Shown piece after piece: positions 1 to 5,877 of a stretch of 9,024 nucleotides of DNA. The notes below the pieces were generated by a model, which saw nothing but the letters and a program-made list of their open reading frames with translations, was not told the DNA's origin and ran no database searches. Source of the DNA: Oscillospiraceae bacterium (lineage in GTDB: Bacteria > Bacillota > Clostridia > Oscillospirales > Ruminococcaceae). The stretch is taken from assembly GCA_018110855.1 (NCBI GenBank), contig JAGBFZ010000447.1:1-9024 (forward strand). The letters run 5' to 3'. Position numbers and translations under genes: made by a program. Numbering within the stretch: the first letter of the stretch is position 1; each line of letters starts with the position of its first letter.

Positions 1-195
1 GAAATCCGGCTCTGCCTGAGAAAGGGACATTGCCCATGAGATGTCTCCGGGAATGACCACAGTATCATCCTCGGAAACCTCTCTCGTCCAGTTTTCCTTT
101 ATCCGTGATATGTAATTGTCCCAGCCGCCGAAAATATCCATAGGCTTATTCACCGCTAAGGACAGATGAAGGTCTCCAATTACAAACAGCGACAT
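1..195 (-). CDS. Metallophosphoesterase, partial (5' part only)
   Basis: This is the N-terminal 65 residues of a calcineurin-like metallophosphoesterase; the rest lies beyond the left edge. The protein starts MSLFVIGDLHLS, and the GDLH motif (Asp8, His10) is the first metal-binding motif of the family. A second motif, PGDISW with Asp51, fits the GD motif that bridges the two metals. The downstream GNH[DE] and histidine motifs are outside the window. The ATG at 193-195 is preceded by a purine-rich GGAAAGG about 8 nt upstream, which supports this start. The gene begins 63 nt after the thrC stop with no visible terminator between them, so it is probably co-transcribed with thrC. Members act on phosphodiesters or phosphomonoesters in the cytoplasm, but the substrate cannot be told from this fragment. 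Confidence 0.85.
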   Translation of the reverse strand, partial: MSLFVIGDLHLSLAVNKPMDIFGGWDNYISRIKENWTREVSEDDTVVIPGDISWAMSLSQAEPDF

Positions 196-258
196 TTTAT
201 TTCCTTTCCGCAACGGTCAAGCACAGCTGCCGCCAATACCATGGACTCTTTATATCTA

Positions 259-1752
259 TTACAGAGAAAGGGATTTAAGAACAAAATCCTTCATTTCATC
301 TCTGCCGATAACGCCTGTAAAGCGGATATCCTTATCCTTAAGCTCGGCAAGAGACTTGGGAACATCGTAGCCCGAAACCTGATGGAGCTTCTCCACCTTG
401 TCAAATTCATCCATATCCCCTGCTGTACCCTCGATTGCCTCAAGAACGGCAGTGCTGAACTTGTAAGGGCTTGCGGTAGATGCAATAACGGTCTTTGTCT
501 TGTCCCCCGTTGCCTTTTTATAATCCTCGTAAACCTTTACCGCAACAGCAGTGTGAGTATCGAGAGTGTAGGAATATTTATCGTATATTTCCTTAATGCA
601 TGCCTTTGTCTGAACATCGTCGCAGCAGCCTGCGGCAAAATCAGCCTTCAGCTTTGCTTTAACATCATCTGTTACCTCATATCTGCCCTCGCTTGCCAGC
701 TTGCCGAACCATTCCCTGATCTGAGTGTCATTCTCGCCGCACATGATGTAGAGAAGTCTCTCAAGATTTGAGGAAATGAGAATATCCATGGAGGGAGAAA
801 CGGTGGTGATGAATTTTCTGTTTCTGTCATAGATTCCCGTATTTATGAAATCTGTAAGCACATTATTTGCATTGGAAGCGCAGATGAGCTTATTTACGGG
901 CATACCCATATTCTTTGCATAGTATGCGGCAAGGATATTGCCGAAATTTCCTGTGGGAACAACGACATTTATCTTGTCTCCCGCATTGATCTCGCCGTCC
1001 TTGACAAGCTCTGCATAGGTGGAAATATAGTAGATGATCTGAGGAGCAAGTCTGCCCCAGTTGATGGAGTTTGCAGAAGAGAACATCATTCCGCCGTCGG
1101 AAAGCTTCTGCTTGATCTCCTCGTTTGTAAATACAGCCTTAACGCCGTTCTGGCAGTCGTCAAAATTACCATTCATAGCGCATACGGTAACATTTTTTCC
1201 TTCCTGAGTAGCCATCTGACGCTTCTGCATTGCGGAAACGCCGTCCTGGGGATAGAATACCATGATCGAAGTTCCCTCAACGTCTGCAAAGCCCTCAAGG
1301 GCAGCCTTACCTGTATCGCCCGAGGTAGCTACGAGGATAACGACCTTTTTGTTGATACCTGTCTTTTTAAGCGAAGTGGTGAGCAGATAAGGAAGTATCT
1401 GGAGAGCCATATCCTTGAATGCGCAGGTAGGACCGTGCCACAGCTCGAGGACGTATGTACCGTCAAAAAGATGTGAAATTTCCGCAATATTTGCAGTTGC
1501 AAAGCTCTGATCATTATATGCGCTTTCTGTGCAGTATTTAAGCTCTGCATCGGTGAAATCTGTAAGGAATTTCTTAAAGATATAAGCCGCTCTTTCAGCA
1601 TAGCTCATATCCCCGAGGCTTACGATCTCGTCCATGGAAATAGGGGGTATCTCTGAAGGCACGAAAAGACCTCCGTCAGCGGAAATTCCCTGAACGATAG
1701 CTTCCGCAGAGCTTATTTTTACTTCACTGTTTCTGGTGCTTTTGTAAAACAT
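259..1752 (-). CDS. thrC: Threonine synthase
   Basis: This PLP enzyme converts O-phosphohomoserine to threonine and phosphate, the last step of threonine synthesis. The 497-residue product matches the longer bacterial/fungal type of threonine synthase. The N-terminus has the family phrase SADGGLFVP (about residues 24-32). The PLP-binding lysine is Lys113 in GPTCAFKDMALQ, followed by SGDTGKAA (144-151) and the glycine-rich phosphate loop GNFGN (268-272). An in-frame ATG exists at 1809 (19 residues longer), but it has no ribosome binding site and would lie only a few nt from the predicted transcription start. The ATG at 1752 follows an AAAGGAAAGAG tract and gives the usual family N-terminus, so I chose it. 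The gene has its own predicted promoter at the end of yraN, and a phosphoesterase gene follows. I see no T-box or threonine-rich leader peptide in the roughly 60-nt leader. Confidence 0.97.
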   Translation of the reverse strand: MFYKSTRNSEVKISSAEAIVQGISADGGLFVPSEIPPISMDEIVSLGDMSYAERAAYIFKKFLTDFTDAELKYCTESAYNDQSFATANIAEISHLFDGTYVLELWHGPTCAFKDMALQILPYLLTTSLKKTGINKKVVILVATSGDTGKAALEGFADVEGTSIMVFYPQDGVSAMQKRQMATQEGKNVTVCAMNGNFDDCQNGVKAVFTNEEIKQKLSDGGMMFSSANSINWGRLAPQIIYYISTYAELVKDGEINAGDKINVVVPTGNFGNILAAYYAKNMGMPVNKLICASNANNVLTDFINTGIYDRNRKFITTVSPSMDILISSNLERLLYIMCGENDTQIREWFGKLASEGRYEVTDDVKAKLKADFAAGCCDDVQTKACIKEIYDKYSYTLDTHTAVAVKVYEDYKKATGDKTKTVIASTASPYKFSTAVLEAIEGTAGDMDEFDKVEKLHQVSGYDVPKSLAELKDKDIRFTGVIGRDEMKDFVLKSLSL

Positions 1753-1818
1753 TTTAAATACTCTTTCCTTTCTGAGAAATAATATCTGAAAAGCAGTCGA
1801 TGACCGCATTTTTTATGA

Positions 1819-1848
1819 TTTATAATGTCATATCCTCACTGCTGTCAA
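1819..1848 (-). promoter_or_regulatory. Predicted sigma-A promoter of thrC
   Basis: On the minus strand a perfect -35 TTGACA (1843-1848) is followed after 18 nt by TATAAA (1819-1824). The -10 box overlaps the TAA stop codon of yraN (1820-1822), so the promoter sits in the last codons of that gene. Transcription would begin near 1812, giving thrC an untranslated leader of about 60 nt. This is motif reading only, without transcript data. Confidence 0.6.
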
Positions 1849-2200
1849 AGGCATTGTCAAGATAGGAGAATTTCACTATCTTCCCGCTTTTGACAGTTAC
1901 CTCGGATATATCAAAGCGGGGCTGACAATCGTGAGGATATCGGCAGGAATATTCCTGAGAGGCTCTGATTATCAGGCTTCTCTTTCTGCTTCTAACCGCC
2001 TCTGCACCGCTTTCAAGAGCGGAAATATCTCTTGTCTTGACCTCCACAAATGCAATGATCCCGTCCTTTCGGGCAATGATATCAATCTCACCGCCTTTTA
2101 TCCTGAAATTGCGGCGAAGTATCTCATAGCCCGATTTTTGGAGATAATATGCAGTCAGCTCCTCGCCCAGCTTTCCCGTTTCACTTCTGCTTAGCTGCAT
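1820..2200 (-). CDS. yraN: YraN/UPF0102 family nuclease-fold protein
   Basis: A 126-residue protein of the UPF0102 (YraN) family, whose fold resembles PD-(D/E)xK nucleases such as Holliday-junction resolvases. The cellular role is not established. Visible motifs are [12 protein letters not shown] (9-20), GGEIDII (36-42, with Asp40) and FVEVKTR (51-57, with Glu53 and Lys55), which together form the expected nuclease-like acidic/lysine site; RFDISEV (96-101) follows near the C-terminus. An in-frame frame extends upstream into rnhB, but the family usually begins a few residues before the GEE motif, so I take the ATG at 2200. That start overlaps the last 20 bases of rnhB and has no clear Shine-Dalgarno sequence (the 12 nt before it are mostly A and T), which suggests translational coupling to rnhB. 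Pairing with rnhB is common in bacteria. Confidence 0.9.
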   Translation of the reverse strand: MQLSRSETGKLGEELTAYYLQKSGYEILRRNFRIKGGEIDIIARKDGIIAFVEVKTRDISALESGAEAVRSRKRSLIIRASQEYSCRYPHDCQPRFDISEVTVKSGKIVKFSYLDNAFDSSEDMTL

Positions 2201-2810
2201 AATATTTTTTAAGGAATGACATTCGGTGAATGGGCGACGGTCCGAATTTATCGAGCATTTCATAATGGAGCTTTGTGCCGTAGCCCTTGTGCCGTTCAAA
2301 CTGCCATTCGGGATATTTTTCGGCTGCGTCCTTCATATACCTGTCACGGCTCACCTTGGCAAGAACAGAAGCAGCCGCAATGCTCGCAGAGGTGCCGTCG
2401 CCCTTTACCACAGTCTCTCCCTTGACAGATATGGGAGGAAATTTATTTCCGTCCACAAGTGCATATCCGGGGGTAATATCAAGACCCGCAACTGCTCTTT
2501 TCATGGCAAGAAGCGCAGCCTGCAAAATGTTCAGCCGCTCTATCTCCTCAACGGAAGCAGTGGCAATACAGAATGACTTTGCCTTTGCGATTATTTCATC
2601 AAAAAGCTCCTCACGCTTTTTTTCGGTGAGCTTTTTGCTGTCGTTCAGACCGTCAATTACAACGTCCTCATCAAGAATGACAGCGGCAGCGTAAACATCT
2701 CCTGCAAGAGGACCTCTTCCCGCCTCGTCAATGCCGCAGAAAACGGGATAGGACATACGAACATTTTTATCGTATTCAAATAATGGAGAAAGCTCTGTTA
2801 TTCCATTCAC
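2181..2810 (-). CDS. rnhB: Ribonuclease HII
   Basis: RNase HII cleaves RNA in RNA/DNA hybrids, including single ribonucleotides misincorporated into DNA, and acts in the cytoplasm with Mg2+ or Mn2+. The 209-residue protein carries [13 protein letters not shown] (25-37) with Asp28 and Glu29 and the GRG motif; ALVDGNK with Asp120; VVKGD with Asp138; and [15 protein letters not shown] (143-157). The four carboxylates match the family's metal site. The start is a GTG at 2808-2810, chosen because a perfect AAGGAGG lies 7 nt upstream; the internal ATG (residue 19) would cut off the stretch before the first strand. The Shine-Dalgarno overlaps the ylqF stop codon, so rnhB is tied to ylqF. Its 3' end overlaps yraN. 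Confidence 0.97.
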   Translation of the reverse strand: MNGITELSPLFEYDKNVRMSYPVFCGIDEAGRGPLAGDVYAAAVILDEDVVIDGLNDSKKLTEKKREELFDEIIAKAKSFCIATASVEEIERLNILQAALLAMKRAVAGLDITPGYALVDGNKFPPISVKGETVVKGDGTSASIAAASVLAKVSRDRYMKDAAEKYPEWQFERHKGYGTKLHYEMLDKFGPSPIHRMSFLKKYYAAKQK

Positions 2811-2817
2811 GGCAAAG

Positions 2818-2824
2818 CCTCCTT
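2818..2824 (-). promoter_or_regulatory. Shine-Dalgarno fixing the GTG start of rnhB
   Basis: AAGGAGG on the minus strand, 7 nt before the GTG at 2808-2810. Its first two A residues also belong to the TAA stop of ylqF (2823-2825). A perfect site at ideal spacing decides for the GTG rather than the internal ATG. Confidence 0.85.
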
Positions 2825-3737
2825 AATCTGCAAATTCTTCGGGCCTTTCAAGGGTTATCCTGCCGAGCTTACCGCTTCTGAACTCGTCAAGAACGGCAAT
2901 TGCGGCTCTTTCGGTATTTATCTCACCGCCCGAAATGAGCATTCCCCTTGCCTTTCCCACTCTCATAAGAAGCTCATAGCCCGAAAGACAGCCCATTGTT
3001 TCGCCGCTTTCAGTCATTTCATCCTCCTCTGGAGTTTCAAGCCTGATCTTATAGCGGTCAGCAAGTCCCTGAGGATACAGCTCTCTTAGTTTCAGAAGCA
3101 GTCGGCAGGCAAGAAGCTCGGTATCTACAACATCGTCCTTTACAGCTCCCGTAAATGCAAGCTTTTCTCCCACAGACATATCCTCAAACTTAGGCCACAG
3201 AACTCCGGGCATATCCAGAAGCTCAATATCGTTATCTACCATTACCCACTGCTTTTCACGGGTAACGCCGGGGCGGTCCTCCACCTTCGCCTTTTTCTGC
3301 CCCGCCATGCGGTTAATGAAAGAGGATTTTCCCACGTTTGGTATACCCACCACCATAAGATGAAGAACTCGTCCGCTCATGCCCTTTGCGGCGTATTTTT
3401 CAATAAGCGGAGCAAGGACCTCTCTTACTGCGGGAACAAATCTGTTAAGCCCCCGCCCCGTCCGACAGTCGGCAGGAACAGCGCAAATGCCCTCTTTACG
3501 AAAAAATTCCACCCAGCTTCTGGTGATATCCTCATCTGCAGCATCGCATTTATTCAGTATCACAATACGGGGCTTGCCGTCCACAAGGGAATTTATGTCG
3601 GGATTCCTGCTGGACATAGGCACTCTTGCGTCAATGACCTCCACCACAGCGTCCACCAGAGGCAGACATTTTTCCATCATGCGGCGGGTCTTTGTCATAT
3701 GCCCGGGAAACCACTGTATTGACGGTATTTCGTTCAT
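2823..3737 (-). CDS. ylqF: Ribosome biogenesis GTPase YlqF/RbgA
   Basis: A circularly permuted GTPase needed for late assembly of the 50S ribosomal subunit; in Bacillus subtilis RbgA is essential. The 304-residue protein shows the permuted motif order: NKCD (G4, 62-65), then GIPNVGKSS (G1/P-loop, 131-139), PGVT (G2, 156-159) and DMPG (G3, 175-178). The N-terminal IQWFPGHM contains His13, equivalent to catalytic His9 of B. subtilis RbgA. The C-terminal third (about 195-304) is the helical RNA-binding domain and contains an acidic stretch near residues 236-246. The ATG at 3737 has AAGGAG 8 nt upstream. It lies between lepB and rnhB, the usual cluster downstream of rplS. A long stem-loop precedes its ribosome binding site. 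Confidence 0.97.
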   Translation of the reverse strand: MNEIPSIQWFPGHMTKTRRMMEKCLPLVDAVVEVIDARVPMSSRNPDINSLVDGKPRIVILNKCDAADEDITRSWVEFFRKEGICAVPADCRTGRGLNRFVPAVREVLAPLIEKYAAKGMSGRVLHLMVVGIPNVGKSSFINRMAGQKKAKVEDRPGVTREKQWVMVDNDIELLDMPGVLWPKFEDMSVGEKLAFTGAVKDDVVDTELLACRLLLKLRELYPQGLADRYKIRLETPEEDEMTESGETMGCLSGYELLMRVGKARGMLISGGEINTERAAIAVLDEFRSGKLGRITLERPEEFAD

Positions 3738-3761
3738 CTGCCATACTCCTTAAACTCAAAA

Positions 3762-3807
3762 GAGGAAAGCAGGCGAAAGGCGAATGTCTTTCCGTCTGTC
3801 TTTCCTC
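3762..3807 (-). promoter_or_regulatory. Long imperfect stem-loop between lepB and ylqF
   Basis: The two 8-base outer arms (3762-3769 and 3800-3807) are fully complementary. Inner arms add 3, 2 and 4 further pairs (3770-3779 with 3788-3798), broken by one mismatch and two single-base bulges, around an 8-nt loop. That makes 17 pairs in 46 nt. In the transcript it is followed by only four U residues and then, 10 nt on, by the AAGGAG of ylqF. It may be a weak attenuator, a processing site or an mRNA-stabilising element. I see no protein-binding consensus. Confidence 0.6.
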
Positions 3808-3828
3808 CGTAAAATCAATTATCACGGT

Positions 3829-4410
3829 TTAGCTGACCGAACCGATACGCTCCATCGGCCAGATCCTGAAAACGACCTTGCCAACTATTTCATCGGCGGG
3901 AATAAAACCGATCTTAGAGCTTCTGCTGTCAGCAGAATGCATTCTGTTGTCTCCCATTACGAAATAATTGCCCTCGGGAACTGTTACGGGATAATCAAAA
4001 GCACCCTCGTCAAGCTGAGTAAGGTCATTTATGTAGCTTTCCTGAAGCACCTCACCGTTAACCTTAACAGTGCCGCTTTCAAAGTCGATATCCACCTGAT
4101 CTCCGCCCTGCGCAATAACACGCTTAACAATGGGCTTGCCCAGGCTCTTGCTGTCAACTATAACAATATCGCCCTTTTCGGGAGTATAAAAAAGATGATG
4201 AACAATAAGCTTTTCGCCGTCCTGAAGAGTTGGAACCATTGATTCTCCGTCAACGTTTGCCAGCCTGAGCAGGAAGGTAAAAACAAGGATAACAGCAAAA
4301 AACGCAAAGATAATTGTCTCGGACCACTCAAGAAATTCCTCGTAGGGAATACCGTTTTTCTTATTCTCGTCAGCATCAAGCGCTTCGTAATTTATCTGAA
4401 ACTTAGCCAT
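3829..4410 (-). CDS. lepB: Signal peptidase I
   Basis: Type I signal peptidase, a membrane-anchored Ser/Lys protease that removes signal peptides from exported proteins on the outer face of the cytoplasmic membrane. The 193-residue protein has a cytoplasmic N-terminus, one membrane segment (about 31-50) and then the GESMVPT box with catalytic Ser57. Lys96 in PIVKRVIA is the general base; GDNR (153-156) and SADSR (159-163) are the conserved late boxes. A single N-terminal membrane helix is usual for Gram-positive enzymes. Longer in-frame starts exist (ATG at 4419, TTG at 4452), but GAAAGG lies about 9 nt before the ATG at 4410, so that start is preferred. It follows the rplS terminator and precedes ylqF. 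I found no convincing promoter just upstream, so partial readthrough from rplS is possible. Confidence 0.95.
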   Translation of the reverse strand: MAKFQINYEALDADENKKNGIPYEEFLEWSETIIFAFFAVILVFTFLLRLANVDGESMVPTLQDGEKLIVHHLFYTPEKGDIVIVDSKSLGKPIVKRVIAQGGDQVDIDFESGTVKVNGEVLQESYINDLTQLDEGAFDYPVTVPEGNYFVMGDNRMHSADSRSSKIGFIPADEIVGKVVFRIWPMERIGSVS

Positions 4411-4475
4411 TATGCTCATCCTTTCGTATACCGTCTCATGGAGCTTTACCAAGGGCGGTCACCTGCGTTAATAGC

Positions 4476-4501
4476 AAAAAAGGGACCCTGTCATAGTCCC
4501 C
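4476..4501 (-). terminator. Intrinsic terminator after rplS
   Basis: On the minus strand GGGAC (4496-4500) pairs with GTCCC (4482-4486) around a 9-nt loop, with one extra G-U pair possible at the base, and is followed directly by TTTTTT (4476-4481). This is the standard Rho-independent layout. The stem is short, so some readthrough into lepB is likely. Confidence 0.7.
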
Positions 4502-4527
4502 AAGCAACCGATAAAAAAGCGTTTAAG

Positions 4528-4559
4528 GTACACAGCGGAGAATTATCGCCGCCGTGTAC
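4528..4559 (-). repeat. Inverted repeat / hairpin downstream of rplS
   Basis: GTACAC (4528-4533) and GTGTAC (4554-4559) form a 6-bp outer stem. After one mismatch GCGG and CCGC add four more pairs, leaving a loop of about 10 nt. In the transcript a T6 run comes only 8 nt later, so it is at best an unusual terminator. It may protect the rplS mRNA 3' end. Confidence 0.6.
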
Positions 4560-4580
4560 AATATAAGCTTTTCGGTCAAT

Positions 4581-4603
4581 TGAAAGGAGTACTGTTCCTT
4601 TCA
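4581..4603 (-). repeat. Perfect 8-bp inverted repeat near the rplS stop
   Basis: TGAAAGGA (4581-4588) and TCCTTTCA (4596-4603) are perfectly complementary around a 7-nt loop, 26 nt after the rplS stop codon. No T-run follows. It is the first of three consecutive hairpins in the rplS 3' region. Confidence 0.6.
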
Positions 4604-4629
4604 TGATATGGTGGTCTTGTTTCGCAGAA

Positions 4630-4974
4630 TTACTGGATCTGCTCCTTGACCTTTGCTGCCTTACCAACTCTGTCTCTGAGGTAGTAGAGCTTGCTTCTTC
4701 TGACCTTACCGTTTCTGACAACTTCAACCTTGTCAACAACAGGAGAATGTACAGGGAAAACTCTCTCGATGCCGCAGCCGTGAGCAACACGTCTAACGGT
4801 GAAGGTCTCCTGAATGCCGCCGTGTCTCTTAGCGATAACGGTTCCCTCGAAGATCTGGATCCTGTACTTCTGACCTTCCTTGATCCTTACATGAACCTTA
4901 ACGGTATCGCCCACTTCAAAAGCGGGAACTTCGGTCTTTAAGCTTGATTCGCTGATAAGCTTGAGTGCGTCCAT
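4630..4974 (-). CDS. rplS: 50S ribosomal protein L19
   Basis: L19 is a structural protein of the large ribosomal subunit located at the interface with the 30S subunit. The 114-residue length is normal for the family. Signature stretches are [16 protein letters not shown] (19-34), [20 protein letters not shown] (43-62), [11 protein letters not shown] (68-78) and [20 protein letters not shown] (89-108). The ATG at 4974 has a strong AGGAGG at 4982-4987, 7 nt upstream. In many Firmicutes rplS follows trmD, but here the gene upstream is a DUF2344 gene and rplS has its own promoter and a long leader. Three hairpins follow the stop codon, the last a terminator. Confidence 0.98.
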   Translation of the reverse strand: MDALKLISESSLKTEVPAFEVGDTVKVHVRIKEGQKYRIQIFEGTVIAKRHGGIQETFTVRRVAHGCGIERVFPVHSPVVDKVEVVRNGKVRRSKLYYLRDRVGKAAKVKEQIQ

Positions 4975-5141
4975 TTTTATTCCTCCTAAATATCAAGACA
5001 TTCTTACCCCGCATGATATCCTCTCAGATGACGCGCGAGAGGGCGGTGCAGCGGACTGTCCTTTTAATGTTGCGAAGAAATTTTCGCAGCACTAATCTCG
5101 TTTTTTCTGCGCATAGGCATACTTCGACGGATTTTAAATGC
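4975..5141 (-). ncRNA. Structured 5' leader of rplS (possible L19 leader)
   Basis: About 165 nt of untranslated leader lie between the predicted transcription start and rplS. Complementary segments suggest a multi-branched fold. A hairpin at 5067-5092 has a perfect 6-bp TGCGAA/TTCGCA core plus three outer pairs. A hairpin at 5020-5042 pairs CCTCTC with GAGAGG around an 11-nt loop. A closing helix pairs 5057-5062 with 4995-5000 (AGGACA/UGUCUU, one G-U pair) and ends 7 nt before the AGGAGG. L19 autoregulatory leaders are known in low-GC Gram-positive bacteria, so feedback by L19 is a reasonable guess. I have not matched the known consensus. Confidence 0.5.
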
Positions 5142-5147
5142 GTATTT

Positions 5148-5176
5148 ATTTTACCACATTCCAGCATAAATTTCAA
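5148..5176 (-). promoter_or_regulatory. Strong sigma-A promoter of rplS
   Basis: Minus-strand TTGAAA (5171-5176), a 17-nt spacer and TAAAAT (5148-5153), with TGG directly before the -10 box giving an extended -10 (TGnTAAAAT). The region just upstream (about 5177-5205) is very AT-rich with A and T tracts, like an UP element. Such an arrangement suits a highly expressed ribosomal protein gene. Transcription should start near 5141. Confidence 0.75.
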
Positions 5177-5208
5177 TACTTTTTTTAAACATTTAAATTT
5201 TCTGCATT

Positions 5209-5877
5209 TTATGCAAAATCTGCACCATCTGCGCAGAGTATATTTATGCGTTTTGCACAACGCAGTTCAGCGTTTATCTCTTTTTCCACGCAGTATTTCA
5301 GAAATGCGTCCGTAAACACCGCAGAGTTGATATTAAGCTCATTTCCCGCAGGCAGCCTGTATTCTGCCGAAATGCCCTTATCCTCCTCTGAGACGTTCAG
5401 AATATTGATATACGGCTTGATATCCATTTCGATCATGCCTTTTTTCTTGGAGTGCTTCATCACGGTAATGCTCTCCTGTCCGCAAAAGCCCTCAAGAGCA
5501 TCTCTCAGAATGCCCGAGTCCCCTGAAAATTCCGCTTTGTAATCCGCAAAGCCTATATCCTTATTTGGGTGAACAGGATATGCGGCGGAAATTATCCTTA
5601 TGCCATCGGGACAAGCGCCGTTAAGTTTTTCCGCTATCTCCGACAGGCTCACATCTTCCACCACAGCCATATCCATAGGCTCTCTTTCCCCTTCCACACC
5701 CAAAGAAAGAGCAAGAGGAAAATTTAGATATATTCTCGGATTAAAGCCCTCGGAATACCACACGGGCAGTCCAGAGCGTTTCAAAGCCCTCTGCATCGTC
5801 CGCAGCAGATCGAGATGGGAAATATATATTGCTCTGTCCTTCTTTTCGAAAAACACTCTGATATTTTTCTTATCCAA
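5209..5877 (-). CDS. DUF2344/TIGR03936 radical SAM-linked protein
   Basis: A 222-residue member of the DUF2344 (TIGR03936) family, a protein of unknown function that occurs next to or fused to a radical SAM enzyme of the TIGR03960 type. The N-terminus shows the family's conserved block: IRVFFEKK (6-13), YISHLDLLRTMQRALKRSGLPVWYSEGFNP (18-47, quoted here as landmarks Ser20-His21-Leu22-Asp23 and Gly44-Phe45-Asn46-Pro47) and LALSLGVEGEREPMD (55-69). The start is a TTG at 5875-5877, chosen because GGGGAGGG lies 6 nt upstream and translation from it begins exactly at the family's N-terminus. Longer frames would run into the preceding gene. It overlaps the radical SAM gene by 8 nt, so the two are likely translated in step. 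It ends just before the rplS promoter; I see no convincing terminator. Confidence 0.88.
   Translation of the reverse strand: MDKKNIRVFFEKKDRAIYISHLDLLRTMQRALKRSGLPVWYSEGFNPRIYLNFPLALSLGVEGEREPMDMAVVEDVSLSEIAEKLNGACPDGIRIISAAYPVHPNKDIGFADYKAEFSGDSGILRDALEGFCGQESITVMKHSKKKGMIEMDIKPYINILNVSEEDKGISAEYRLPAGNELNINSAVFTDAFLKYCVEKEINAELRCAKRINILCADGADFA

Noticed and set aside
166..771. Plus-strand open frame of 201 codons
   Set aside because: It is antisense to the metallophosphoesterase start and to thrC; its hydrophobic stretches are a by-product of the antisense codons.
1753..1809. 19-residue N-terminal extension of ThrC, or a leader peptide
   Set aside because: It has no ribosome binding site, lies almost at the predicted transcription start, and is in frame with thrC without a stop, so it is not an attenuator peptide.
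1753..1819. T-box or riboswitch before thrC
   Set aside because: The leader is only about 60 nt, with no T-box sequence, specifier stem or terminator.
4411..4475. A promoter for lepB
   Set aside because: TTGGTA with a TATACG at 16 nt is weak and would place the start point at the ATG itself. No better pair was found.
4603..4941. Plus-strand open frame antisense to rplS
   Set aside because: rplS is certain on the minus strand, with promoter, leader and ribosome binding site. Nothing supports an antisense gene.
5177..5215. Terminator after the DUF2344 gene
   Set aside because: A small AT-rich hairpin (TTTTGCAT with ATGCAGAAAA) has too few GC pairs and no proper T-run. The region reads better as AT-rich sequence upstream of the rplS promoter.
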